Below are positions 10,105 to 18,476 of a DNA stretch of 64,000 bases, piece by piece. The notes under the pieces were generated by a model that was given only the letters and a program-made list of their open reading frames with translations, was not told the DNA's origin and made no database searches. The stretch comes from Myxococcales bacterium (GTDB lineage: Bacteria; Myxococcota_A; UBA9160; SZUA-336), in contig JABSQV010000004.1 in the NCBI GenBank assembly GCA_013215565.1, positions 46,590 through 110,589 of the forward strand, read 5' to 3'. Position numbers and translations under genes: made by a program. The first letter of the stretch is position 1; every line of letters begins with the position of its first letter.

Positions 10105-11088
10105 CTAGCGCCCGAAGCAGTCGGCGATCGCGGCTAGATTCTCGCGCACCCGGCCCGGCCCAGCCCCCACGGTGGCCGGGTACAGCAACACCTGATCGGT
10201 GAGCCCCTCCCACTGCGCGAGCCGGTCACGCACCTCGTCGGGCCGCCCGCAGATCGCGATCTCGTCCACCAGTTCGTCCGGAACCGCCTCCGCCATGCCG
10301 CGAAAGTCCCCCTGGCGGAACGCGGTCGCGATCGTCTCGCCGATCTCGCGCCAACCGTGGACCTCCAGCACGGAGTGATACAGGCGCGTCGTGTAGTAGA
10401 AGGCGATCTGGCCTCGCACCTCGCGGCGCGCCTGATCGGGGTCGTCCGAGACCGAGCAGATCACGTAGGGCGCCAGCTCGCATCGGCTGCCCTCAAGTTC
10501 CGGCAGCACCACCTCCCGGATGTAGCGGCGGGTGAAAATCGGGTGACCGATCAGGCCGTCCGCAACCGCGGCCGCCGCGCGGATCATGCCGCGGTTGACG
10601 GCGGCCAGGTAGATCGGAATTTCGCTGCGGACGGCGTCCGGGCGTGCGTACTGGGGAATTTCGATCCGGTAGTACTTGCCCTCAAAGCGCAGCCCCCCGC
10701 CCTTCTGGGCCGCAATCGCCTGCCGGATCAGCGAAATCGCCTCCCGGATTCGGGGTGCGGGAGGGTGCTCGAACGAAACCGAATACCACTTCTCGTTCAT
10801 GCTCCGGGTCCCGCTGCCGAGACCCAGAACTACGCGCCCGCGCGAGATCTCGTCCACATCCATGGCAGCGGACGCGGCGAGCAGCGGTGTGCGCATGAAC
10901 GCGTAGGCGATCGCCGTCCCGACCTTTACGCGCTCGGTGGCTCCGGCAACCGCAGCCAGGCGAACGAATGCGTGGTGGCTGAAAAACTCCGTCACCCACA
11001 CGGAATCGAAGCCGCGCGCTTCTGCGTGGCGCGCGGCCGCGATCTGATCCGCGATCGACGGAGCAATCAGAATCAGTCCATGTCGCAC
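10105..11088 (-). CDS. LLM-class F420-dependent oxidoreductase
   Basis: This 327-residue luciferase-like monooxygenase-fold (TIM-barrel) flavin or F420 oxidoreductase belongs to the group often annotated F420-dependent. The frame is open further upstream, but the GTG at 11088 has GGAG 6 nt upstream and gives the normal N-terminus RHGLILIAPS. Family signatures include ARGFDSVWVTEFFSHHAF, a VKVGTAIAYAFMRTP strand, RVVLGLGSGTR and IPIYLAAVNRGM. The substrate cannot be predicted. A second LLM protein lies at 13836-14714, on the other side of the amidohydrolase pair. Whether F420 or FMN is the cofactor is not visible in the sequence. Confidence 0.85.
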   Translation of the reverse strand: MRHGLILIAPSIADQIAAARHAEARGFDSVWVTEFFSHHAFVRLAAVAGATERVKVGTAIAYAFMRTPLLAASAAMDVDEISRGRVVLGLGSGTRSMNEKWYSVSFEHPPAPRIREAISLIRQAIAAQKGGGLRFEGKYYRIEIPQYARPDAVRSEIPIYLAAVNRGMIRAAAAVADGLIGHPIFTRRYIREVVLPELEGSRCELAPYVICSVSDDPDQARREVRGQIAFYYTTRLYHSVLEVHGWREIGETIATAFRQGDFRGMAEAVPDELVDEIAICGRPDEVRDRLAQWEGLTDQVLLYPATVGAGPGRVRENLAAIADCFGR

Positions 11089-11230
11089 ACTGCACTCCTG
11101 CCGGCCCATTGTGGCACCAATCGACCCACCGCTTCGACCCGGACGCGTAGTCGTCCGACCGCGGCAGAACCAGAGCCCACCCGCGGCACCGGGCTCCCGG
11201 CTTCGCCCGCGCGCGGTAAGATCCCGGCAG

Positions 11231-12595
11231 GTGGTGCGCAAGGCTTTCAGATTGGGTCGAGTGTGGGGGCTCCTGCTCGCGGCGTGTGCGAGCTCCGGGC
11301 ACCCCCCGGCACCCGAGCACCCCGCCGTACCCGCGGCGCCCGTGACGCTGCTTCGCGCAGGAACGGTGATGACGGCCACGGGCCCGACACTCGAAGGCGC
11401 GGACCTTCTGCTCCGAGGCAGCCGGATCGAGGCGGTGGGCTGGAATCTCGCGGCGCCGCCCGGGGCCCATATCATCGATCTGGAGGGACGCTTCGTCACT
11501 CCGGGGCTGATCGACCCACACTCGCACCTCGGCGTATATCCGTCCCCCCGGACTCGCGCCCACGCCGACGGAAACGAGGCCACCGACCCGTTCACGCCCG
11601 AGGTTCGAGCGGAGGAGAGCTTCTGGCCACAGGATCCCGGGCTCCGGCGCGCGGTCGCCGGCGGCGTCACCACGCTTCACGTACTGCCCGGCTCCGCGAA
11701 TCTGGTCGGGGGACAGGGGTTCACGCTGAAACTGCGCCCGGCGGCCTCGGCCGCTGGCATGCGCCTCGCCGGCGCACCGAGCACGATGAAGCTGGCCTGT
11801 GGAGAGAACCCGAAGCGCGTGTACGGACAGGCCCGCAAGCGCGCTCCGGCAACGCGGATGGGAGAGATTGCCCTGCTCCGCTCGAAACTCGAGAAGGCCC
11901 GAGCCTGGGCCGCAGACCCGGATCACGAGACCGCGGACGAGGACTCGGATCCGGCCACGGGGAAGGAACCGCGCGATTTCGGGTTGAGGGCGCTGGCAGG
12001 AACCCTGGACGGTCGGGTGCTGATCCAGAATCACTGCTACCGCGCAGACGAAATGCTGCTGCGCCTGTCGCTCTTCAGAGAGTTCGATACCCGGCCCCGC
12101 GCGTTCCACCACGCCGTCGAGGCGTACAAGATTCGGGACCAACTGGCCGAGGCCGAGGTCGGGGCCGTCGTCTGGGTCGACTGGTGGGGATCGAAGCTCG
12201 AGATGCTCGATAGCGTGCCGGCGAATGCGGCGCTGCTCGACGCCGCGGGCGTGCGCGTCGCGCTCCATTCCGACTCCGCCTACGACGTGCAACACCTGAA
12301 CCAGGAAGCCGCGAAGGCGATGGCGGCCGGCTGGCGGGCCGGGCTCGAAGTCGAGCCCGAGGACGCGATTCGCTGGGTCACGGCCCACCCCGCCTGGATC
12401 CTGGGCATCGATGATCGGACCGGAACACTCGAAGCGGGCAAGGACGCCGACGTCGTTGTCTGGTCGGGAAATCCATTCAGCGTGTACGCGCACGCCGATC
12501 TGGTCTTCATCAATGGAGGGCTGGTGTACGACCGTGCTCGGCCCGGCTCCTATCGCATCTCGGATTTCGAACTCGGGATCCGGAGCGCACCGTGA
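11231..12595 (+). CDS. exported amidohydrolase, imidazolonepropionase-like, with intact metal site
   Basis: This 454-residue amidohydrolase-superfamily metalloenzyme acts on an unknown C-N or C-O bond. The start is placed at a GTG that yields a short basic segment, a hydrophobic stretch and a lipobox-like LLLAAC, so it is probably a lipoprotein. The frame is open further upstream without a ribosome-binding site. Metal ligands are all present: GLIDPHSH (His about 97 and 99), a later IQNHCYR His, a FHHAVEAYK His and the ALHSDSAYD Asp. The C-terminal LEAGKDADVVVWSGNP strand closes the beta-sandwich. Its stop overlaps the next gene's start (GTGA at 12592), so the two are translationally coupled. 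The partner gene has lost the corresponding metal motif. Confidence 0.87.
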   Translation: MVRKAFRLGRVWGLLLAACASSGHPPAPEHPAVPAAPVTLLRAGTVMTATGPTLEGADLLLRGSRIEAVGWNLAAPPGAHIIDLEGRFVTPGLIDPHSHLGVYPSPRTRAHADGNEATDPFTPEVRAEESFWPQDPGLRRAVAGGVTTLHVLPGSANLVGGQGFTLKLRPAASAAGMRLAGAPSTMKLACGENPKRVYGQARKRAPATRMGEIALLRSKLEKARAWAADPDHETADEDSDPATGKEPRDFGLRALAGTLDGRVLIQNHCYRADEMLLRLSLFREFDTRPRAFHHAVEAYKIRDQLAEAEVGAVVWVDWWGSKLEMLDSVPANAALLDAAGVRVALHSDSAYDVQHLNQEAAKAMAAGWRAGLEVEPEDAIRWVTAHPAWILGIDDRTGTLEAGKDADVVVWSGNPFSVYAHADLVFINGGLVYDRARPGSYRISDFELGIRSAP

Positions 12596-13839
12596 CCGGG
12601 CTGCTTCTCACAGTTGCGATCGTGAGCGCAACGGTCTACACGGGCGAAGGCCCCCCGCTGCGGGAGGCTACGGTGGTCATCGACGGGAACCGGGTTACGG
12701 CGGTTGGTACCGGGCTCGCGCCGCCAAAGGGTGCGCGCATCATCGACGCACGATCGGGCATCGTCACACCGGGCCTCATCGACGGCGCATCGCGTGTCGG
12801 GCTGGTCGGGGTCCGACTCGAGTCGCAGAGCGTCGAGGGCACCCTGGGTCCCGACGCCGACCCGGTGCGCGCCGCACTTCGCGTATCCGACACCTTCGAC
12901 GCGGCGTCCTTCGTGCTCCCGGTCGCGCGGTCGGGCGGGCTCACCTCGGCCGCAATCATTCCGCAGGGCGGAATCCTTCAGGGGCAATCGGCCTGGATCG
13001 ACCTGATCGAGGACGATCCGGTACGGCGTTCCCCTCTGGCGCTGCACGTGTCGCTAGGGTCCCACGGAAGCAAGGCCGGATCGCGTTCGCGCGCCTTCCT
13101 CCGGCTGCGCCAGGTTCTCGAGGACACGCGCCTGGTCAATTCGAACCGCGGGCTCTACCTGTCGGGCAAGCTCCGACCCATCTCTGTTTCGGCCGCGGAC
13201 CTCGCCGTGATCTCACTGGCGCTCGAACGCGAGCTTCCCGTCGTGTTCGAGGTCGACCGCGCCGCCGACATCCGGACGGTGCTGCAGATCGCGCGCACGT
13301 ACCGGCTGCGGGCCATCCTGCTCGGCGCCGCCGAGGGCTGGAAGGTGGCGGACGAGATCGCGGCCGCCGACGTGCCCGCGCTCGTGAATCCGTTCGAGAA
13401 CCTGCCCTCGGATTTCGACCGGCTGGACGCGCGCGCCGACAATGGGTTGCTCCTGCATCGGGCCGGAATCAGCGTCGGATTCACGCTGCGCGGCGCAGCG
13501 CACTTCGCGCCGAGGCTCCGCCAGGCGGCCGGGAACGCGGTGCGAAATGGCTTCCCCTACGACGCGGCGGTCGCCGCGATCACCAGCGTCCCCGCCCGGA
13601 TCTTCCGCATGGTGGATACCGGCGTGTTGCGCCCCGGGGCACTCGCCAACCTCGTGATCTGGAACGGCGATCCGCTGGAACTGACCAGCTGGCCGACACG
13701 CATGCTGATCCGGGGCCGCGAGATCGAACTCCGGTCGCGCCAGGACCAGCTGACCGAGCGCTACCTCACGCTGCCGCTGGACGCGCCGGGCGGCCCGGGC
13801 CGCGCCGACCCAGGTCCGGCACTTCCGAGCGCACCCTAG
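12592..13839 (+). CDS. amidohydrolase-family protein lacking the HxH metal motif
   Basis: This 415-residue protein has the amidohydrolase composite-domain fold: an N-terminal beta-sandwich (ATVVIDGNRVTAVGTG), barrel and C-terminal LRPGALANLVIWNGDPLE. It begins GTG, overlapping the previous stop by 4 nt, and has a weak hydrophobic N-terminus (LLLTVAIVSATVYTG) that may be a signal sequence. Where the family has GLIDxHxH it reads GLIDGASRVG, and no His replaces the ligands. The barrel Asp motif is also not evident. It is therefore probably catalytically dead or uses a different site. The coupled upstream gene carries the intact motif, so a heterodimer is a natural guess. Its stop codon shares a CTAG with the convergent LLM gene. 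Confidence 0.8.
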   Translation: MTGLLLTVAIVSATVYTGEGPPLREATVVIDGNRVTAVGTGLAPPKGARIIDARSGIVTPGLIDGASRVGLVGVRLESQSVEGTLGPDADPVRAALRVSDTFDAASFVLPVARSGGLTSAAIIPQGGILQGQSAWIDLIEDDPVRRSPLALHVSLGSHGSKAGSRSRAFLRLRQVLEDTRLVNSNRGLYLSGKLRPISVSAADLAVISLALERELPVVFEVDRAADIRTVLQIARTYRLRAILLGAAEGWKVADEIAAADVPALVNPFENLPSDFDRLDARADNGLLLHRAGISVGFTLRGAAHFAPRLRQAAGNAVRNGFPYDAAVAAITSVPARIFRMVDTGVLRPGALANLVIWNGDPLELTSWPTRMLIRGREIELRSRQDQLTERYLTLPLDAPGGPGRADPGPALPSAP

Positions 13840-14714
13840 AGCCGCTGCGCGGGGAGTACCCAGCGCTCGGCCGTCTCGTCGAGCGTGTGCAGCAGCGTCT
13901 CGGAATCCTGAGCAAACCCCAGGACCACCAACTGGTCCACCCCGGCATCGCGGTAACGCGCAAGCGCCGTCGGCTCGATCGGCTTCAGGTAGGGTGAAAC
14001 CGCCACCTCGATCTCGCCAAGGCTCCGTCCCCGTTCCCGGAGCAACACGTCGAGGCGCTTGATTCGCTCTTCCGCGGCTTCGGGATCGAGGTTGAACCCG
14101 TACCAGCCCTGCCCCAGGTCGGCGACCCGCCGCAGCGCCGCTTCGCTCTCTCCCCCGAACCAGATCGGCGGGTGCGGCGCCTGCACGGGCTTCGGATACT
14201 GGCGGCACCCGGCAAGCGTGTAGAACTCGCCCTTGTACTCCGAGACCGGATCCTTCCAGAGTGTCTGCATCACGGCCAGATACTCGCGGCAGCGCGCACC
14301 GCGCCGCGCGAACGACGCGCCGACCGCCTCGAACTCCTCGGCGAGCCAGCCCACACCCACGCCGAAATCCACGCGACCGTCTGAGAGCCAGTCGAGCGTC
14401 GCCACTTGCTTCGCCGTGTAGACCGGGTTTCGCTGCGGGACCAGGCAAATCCCGGTGGCGAGACGGATCCTCGAGGTGGCGGCCGCCAGAAAGTTGAGCG
14501 CACACAACGGATCGAGAAAGCCCGTGTCGGAGGCGACCGGGATCCGGCCGTCGTCCGAGTAGGGGTACCGCGAGCCATATTCATCGAATAACACTACGTG
14601 CTCTGCGGCCCAGAGCGCGTGGAAGCCGCGTTCCTCTGCCGCGGGCCCGAGCGTCGAAAGGTACTCGGGCGTCGCGATCGGATTACTGAACGGCGAAAAG
14701 AGACCGATCTTCAT
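13836..14714 (-). CDS. LLM-class F420-dependent oxidoreductase
   Basis: This 292-residue TIM-barrel flavin/F420 oxidoreductase is related to the 10105-11088 protein but belongs to a different subgroup (shorter, with an FHALWAAEHVV motif). The start is the ATG at 14714 with GGAG 8 nt upstream; the frame's earlier TTG is not used. Recognisable segments are IRLATGICLVPQRNP, SDGRVDFGVGVGWL and PIWFGGESEAALRRVADLG, typical of the TIGR03619-like group. It ends convergently with the amidohydrolase pair, sharing the 4 nt CTAG that supplies both stop codons. Substrate and cofactor are unproven. Confidence 0.87.
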   Translation of the reverse strand: MKIGLFSPFSNPIATPEYLSTLGPAAEERGFHALWAAEHVVLFDEYGSRYPYSDDGRIPVASDTGFLDPLCALNFLAAATSRIRLATGICLVPQRNPVYTAKQVATLDWLSDGRVDFGVGVGWLAEEFEAVGASFARRGARCREYLAVMQTLWKDPVSEYKGEFYTLAGCRQYPKPVQAPHPPIWFGGESEAALRRVADLGQGWYGFNLDPEAAEERIKRLDVLLRERGRSLGEIEVAVSPYLKPIEPTALARYRDAGVDQLVVLGFAQDSETLLHTLDETAERWVLPAQRL

Positions 14715-14764
14715 AGCCAACTCTCCCGCTGCTTCTCAGGCTGGATTCGGATACCACAAAAACT

Positions 14765-15649
14765 TCACTTCCCGTCGAGGAAGCAGTCCACGACCTCCAG
14801 GAACCGGTCGAGCTGATCGTGATGCACCCAGTGACCGGCGCCCCCGATGTTCTGGACCTCGAGGTTCGGGAAGTGCACGGACCGCCCGTCCGCGACCGGA
14901 TCGCTGGCCCAGCTCTCGGTACCTCGGATCAGCAGGGTCGGACAGCTGATCCGCGACCACATTTCGTGCGCGTCTGCCGAGTTGAAGGCGTAGGGGGAAA
15001 AGACGCGAACGTAGTTGTCGAATTTCCAGGTGAAGGTCCCATCCTCGTTCTGGTGCGTACCGTGGACGGTGAGATGTTTCGCCTGATCCGGACTGAGGTG
15101 CGGATTCGCCTCCTGCATGCGCGCCACTGCGTCTTCGAGGGTCGGGTAGCAGCGCGGCACGCGGCTCGCCATCGCGTGCACGCCCGCGATCCAGCCGCGC
15201 ATCCGTTCGGATGCGGGCTGCACGGCCCGTTCCTCGATCATCTGCGGCGGAGGCCCGAATCCCTCGATCGAGACCACCCTGGAGATCCGCTCGGGGTAGA
15301 TTCCGGCGTATTGCAGCACGATCGACCCGCCCAGGGAGTGGCCGATCAGGGTGATCGGGGAGAGTTCCTTCTGGTCTAGCAGCTGCGCGATGTCGTAGAC
15401 GTAGTCGATCATCGCGTAGTTACTGCCGTAGACCCACTGCGAGTCGCCGTGGCCGCGAAGATCCGGCGCGATGATGTGATACTGGTCGCGCAGGCTCTGA
15501 GCGACCCAGTCCCAGTTGCGGCAGTGGTCGCGGTTTCCGTGCACCAGGAGCAGGGGGGGTGCGTCTTCGTTTCCCCAGTCCACGTAGTGAAGCCGGAGCC
15601 GCTGCGAAAAGTACACGTGAGACGCGGGGCCCGGGACTTCCATCTGCAT
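14765..15649 (-). CDS. alpha/beta hydrolase
   Basis: This 294-residue alpha/beta-hydrolase-fold enzyme is probably an esterase, epoxide hydrolase or C-C bond hydrolase. The oxyanion region is LLLVHGNRDHCRNW, the acid-side strand is IIAPDLRGHGDS, the nucleophile elbow is GHSLGG (Ser nucleophile, about residue 108) and the catalytic His is in GAGHWVHHDQ near the C-terminus. A Ser nucleophile argues against an epoxide hydrolase or dehalogenase, which use Asp. The ATG at 15649 is followed by a second ATG 6 nt later that could also serve. It follows the LLM gene's start by 50 nt on the same strand and may share its transcript. Confidence 0.85.
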   Translation of the reverse strand: MQMEVPGPASHVYFSQRLRLHYVDWGNEDAPPLLLVHGNRDHCRNWDWVAQSLRDQYHIIAPDLRGHGDSQWVYGSNYAMIDYVYDIAQLLDQKELSPITLIGHSLGGSIVLQYAGIYPERISRVVSIEGFGPPPQMIEERAVQPASERMRGWIAGVHAMASRVPRCYPTLEDAVARMQEANPHLSPDQAKHLTVHGTHQNEDGTFTWKFDNYVRVFSPYAFNSADAHEMWSRISCPTLLIRGTESWASDPVADGRSVHFPNLEVQNIGGAGHWVHHDQLDRFLEVVDCFLDGK

Positions 15650-15891
15650 CGGCCCATTCTAGCCGCAGCGGGCCTGGAATCCGCTGCCGGAGAGAAACGA
15701 TCCCGGGCCGGGGCGGAACGGTCGGGCTGCCGCCCAAGCCGCAGCGCAAGTCGCCGGTCCGCTCCCGGTAGATCGATCGCCCCTTCGTGTGGAAGGCGCG
15801 GTTCCGAGAGGTGTAGACTGCGAAGCGTCGACTCCCCCGCAGGACCCTGCGGGCCGCGTCGCAGTTACCCGCCTCGGAAGGAGTGAACCCG

Positions 15892-16941
15892 TTGCGCAGT
15901 GCAAAGGATTTCTTTCAGCCTCAGGCCCTCGGAGCGCCCCAGCCCGTTAGAGAGATCCCGTTTCGGCCCTCCCGCATGATCCACTTCTTTGACCCGAGCA
16001 ACCCCAAGATGGCGGCGAAGGTTCCCGAACTCGCGACGAAGTGCGACGTGCTGCTGGGAAACCTCGAAGACGCGATCCAGGCGAGCAACAAGGTCGCGGC
16101 CCGCGAGGGACTCGTGAAGATCGCCCGCGAGACCGACCTCGGCGACTGTCAACTCTGGACCCGCATCAACAGTCTCGACAGCCCCTGGGTGCTGGACGAC
16201 CTGATCGAACTCGTCACCCAGATCGGCGACAAACTCGACGTGGTCATGGTCCCCAAGGTGGAAGGCGCCTGGGACATCCACTACGTGGATCGAATCCTGG
16301 CTCAACTCGAAGCTCGCGCCGGCCTCGAGAAGCCGCTGCTTATTCACGCAATTCTCGAAACAGCCCTCGGGGTCGCAAACGTGGAGGAGATCTGCGCGGC
16401 GAGCCCGCGTATGCAGGGGCTCTCGCTCGGACCAGCCGACCTCGCCGCCTCCCGCCGGATGAAAACGACCCGGGTCGGCGGCGGGCACCCCGGTTACGTC
16501 GTTCGCGAGGATCCCAATCCAGATAACGAAGATGCAGTCCGTTCGACCGCACAACAGGACCTGTGGCACTACACGATGGCGCGTATGGTCGACGCCTGTG
16601 TCGCGAGCGGGATCCTGCCCTACTACGGACCGTTCGGTGACATCCGCGATGCAGTCGCGTGCGAGGACCAGTTTCGGAACGCGTTTCTGATGGGATGCGT
16701 GGGCGCCTGGTCACTGCATCCGGCTCAGATCGAGATCGCGCGCCGCGTCTTCAGCCCGCCCGTCGAGGAGGTCAAATGGGCGAAGAACGTCCTGGAAAAG
16801 ATGGGGGATGGGACCGGCGCCGTGATGATCGACGGCAAGATGCAGGACGACGCCACCGTGAAGCAGTGCCGGGTGATGGTCGACCTCGCGAACGCGCTGT
16901 CCGAGAACGATCCCGAGTTGCGCAAGGCCTACGGCTTCTGA
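15892..16941 (+). CDS. mcl: malyl-CoA / methylmalyl-CoA lyase-type HpcH/HpaI aldolase
   Basis: This 349-residue CitE-like CoA-ester lyase closely resembles, from memory, the Chloroflexus-type L-malyl-CoA/beta-methylmalyl-CoA/citramalyl-CoA lyase along its whole length. Shared segments include [65 protein letters not shown] and [11 protein letters not shown]. Acidic residues in NLEDA and MVPKVEG are the expected Mg-binding positions. I place the start at the TTG because GGAAGGAG ends 8 nt upstream and the resulting [11 protein letters not shown]-terminus matches the family; the GTG at 15883 sits on the ribosome-binding site. The predicted reaction cleaves a hydroxyacyl-CoA to glyoxylate or pyruvate plus a shorter acyl-CoA. 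A CaiB/BaiF CoA-transferase follows directly. Confidence 0.85.
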   Translation: MRSAKDFFQPQALGAPQPVREIPFRPSRMIHFFDPSNPKMAAKVPELATKCDVLLGNLEDAIQASNKVAAREGLVKIARETDLGDCQLWTRINSLDSPWVLDDLIELVTQIGDKLDVVMVPKVEGAWDIHYVDRILAQLEARAGLEKPLLIHAILETALGVANVEEICAASPRMQGLSLGPADLAASRRMKTTRVGGGHPGYVVREDPNPDNEDAVRSTAQQDLWHYTMARMVDACVASGILPYYGPFGDIRDAVACEDQFRNAFLMGCVGAWSLHPAQIEIARRVFSPPVEEVKWAKNVLEKMGDGTGAVMIDGKMQDDATVKQCRVMVDLANALSENDPELRKAYGF

Positions 16942-17013
16942 GTAGAAGCGCACACGGCCAGGCCGCACGCGCCGACGGATCGGCCTAGAATTCACCGAGG
17001 ACCCACTTCGAGC

Positions 17014-18186
17014 ATGCCCCCGCTCCGCGACCTAAGCGTGATCGACTTGACGGTGGCGCGCGCCGGACCGGTGGCGGTCCGGCAGCTGGGCGACTGGGGC
17101 GCCTCGGTGACCCGGATCGAGCCGCCGGGATCAGACGAAGACGCCATGGGAGTGGGCGCTCGCCACGGCCCCGACTTTCAGAACCTACACCGGAACAAGC
17201 GCTGCCTGACAATCGATCTGAAACAACCCGAGGGCCTCGAGATCTTCTTCCGGCTCGCGAAAGACGCCGATGTCGTGGTCGAGAACTTCCGGCCTGGGGT
17301 CAAACACCGGCTCGGGGTCGACTACGAATCCGTGCGTGAGCGCAATCCGCGCATCGTCTACGGAAGCATTTCGGGCTTCGGCCAGGACGGCCCCTACCGA
17401 GACCGCGCGGGCGTCGACCAGATCGCCCAGGGCATGGGAGGACTGATGTCGATCACGGGCCTGCCCGGGCAGGGCCCGGTGCGCGTCGGGGTTCCGATCG
17501 CGGACCTGTCCGCCGGGTTGTTCCTGGCGATCGGAATCCTGCTCGCGCTGCGGGAGAGAGACCGCTCTGGGGAAGGCCAGTGGGTCCACACTTCGCTGCT
17601 CGAAGCGCAGATCGCAATGCTCGACTTCCAGGCGACGCGCTGGCTGATGGACGGCGAGGTTCCCCCGCAGGCCGGGAACCACCATCCGACCGGGATTCCG
17701 ATGGGCGTCTATCCGACGGCCGACGGCCACATCAATCTCGCCGCCCCCTCGAACCGGATGTTCCGAAAGTTCTGCCGCGCACTCGGAGCCGAACCCCTCC
17801 TGGAACAGGATCAGTATGCGGATGCTCAGAGCCGTTACCGGAACCAGGAGGAGCTTCACGAAGAAATTGCCTCCTACACACGCAAACGAAAGAGCGCGGA
17901 GTGGATCGAGATCTTGAACCGCGAGGGGATCCCGTGTGGACCGATCCTACGGATCGACGAAACCTTCGCCGATCCGCAGGTTCGACACCTGGGGATCGCG
18001 AAACAGGTCGACCACCCGGATCGTGGCACGATCGAGATCGTGGGCCAGCCGATGCACCTCGAACGAACGCCGCAGCGCATGCGCAACGCGGCACCCGACC
18101 GTGGGCAGCAAACCGACAGCGTGCTCGCCGAACTCGGCTACGCGCCCGAGGTGATTTCGGAGCTTCGCAGGCGACGCGTCGTCTGA
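17014..18186 (+). CDS. CaiB/BaiF family (class III) CoA-transferase
   Basis: This 390-residue family III CoA-transferase moves CoA between carboxylic acids through an enzyme-bound aspartyl anhydride. The catalytic Asp is in RAGVDQIAQGMGG (about residue 135). Other family marks are LTVARAGPVAVRQLGDWGA, HRNKRCLTIDLKQPEG, VVVENFRPG and SISGFGQDGPY. The spacing (72 nt after the lyase stop) and direction suggest one operon with the malyl-CoA-lyase-type gene. It could activate malate, citramalate or a related acid for that lyase. It does not look like the specialised mesaconyl-CoA C1-C4 transferase subgroup as I remember it. Its donor and acceptor acids are unknown. Confidence 0.88.
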   Translation: MPPLRDLSVIDLTVARAGPVAVRQLGDWGASVTRIEPPGSDEDAMGVGARHGPDFQNLHRNKRCLTIDLKQPEGLEIFFRLAKDADVVVENFRPGVKHRLGVDYESVRERNPRIVYGSISGFGQDGPYRDRAGVDQIAQGMGGLMSITGLPGQGPVRVGVPIADLSAGLFLAIGILLALRERDRSGEGQWVHTSLLEAQIAMLDFQATRWLMDGEVPPQAGNHHPTGIPMGVYPTADGHINLAAPSNRMFRKFCRALGAEPLLEQDQYADAQSRYRNQEELHEEIASYTRKRKSAEWIEILNREGIPCGPILRIDETFADPQVRHLGIAKQVDHPDRGTIEIVGQPMHLERTPQRMRNAAPDRGQQTDSVLAELGYAPEVISELRRRRVV

Positions 18187-18189
18187 TCC

Positions 18190-18465
18190 GTGAAACTCGA
18201 ACTCCCCGCCCGCAAGCTCGCCGCCGAGATTGACGGGTCGGTCGCGTGGCCGATCTACAACAATCCCGAGCGACGAAACGCGCTCTCGTTCGAGATGCAG
18301 CGGGCGATTCCTGCGATTCTCGAGCGCTTCGAGAACGACCCGGCAATCCGCGTCGTGGTGGTTCGGGCCGCCGGGGGACCGCCGTCGGCTTCGCGCTCTG
18401 CGCTCGAACCCGCACGCAACGCCGAGCGGCCCCGGGTTCCGGGCACTTCGATCCGCGCAGGCTAA
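18190..18465 (+). pseudogene. truncated enoyl-CoA hydratase/isomerase remnant
   Basis: The first 60 or so codons read as the N-terminus of a crotonase-family enzyme: a strand pair, then NNPERRNALSFEMQRAI and a helix leading to IRVVVVRAAGG. In a functional enzyme this last segment runs into the oxyanion-hole motif (GxAFxxGxD). Here the frame continues into Pro/Ser/Arg-rich text (PPSASRSALEP) and stops at 91 codons. The core and C-terminal domains are absent, because trkH begins 12 nt after the stop. The GTG start lies 4 nt after the CoA-transferase stop, so it looks like the third gene of that operon, broken by a deletion. A complete crotonase lies 2 kb downstream. Confidence 0.6.
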
Positions 18466-18476
18466 CTTTCGCGGGC

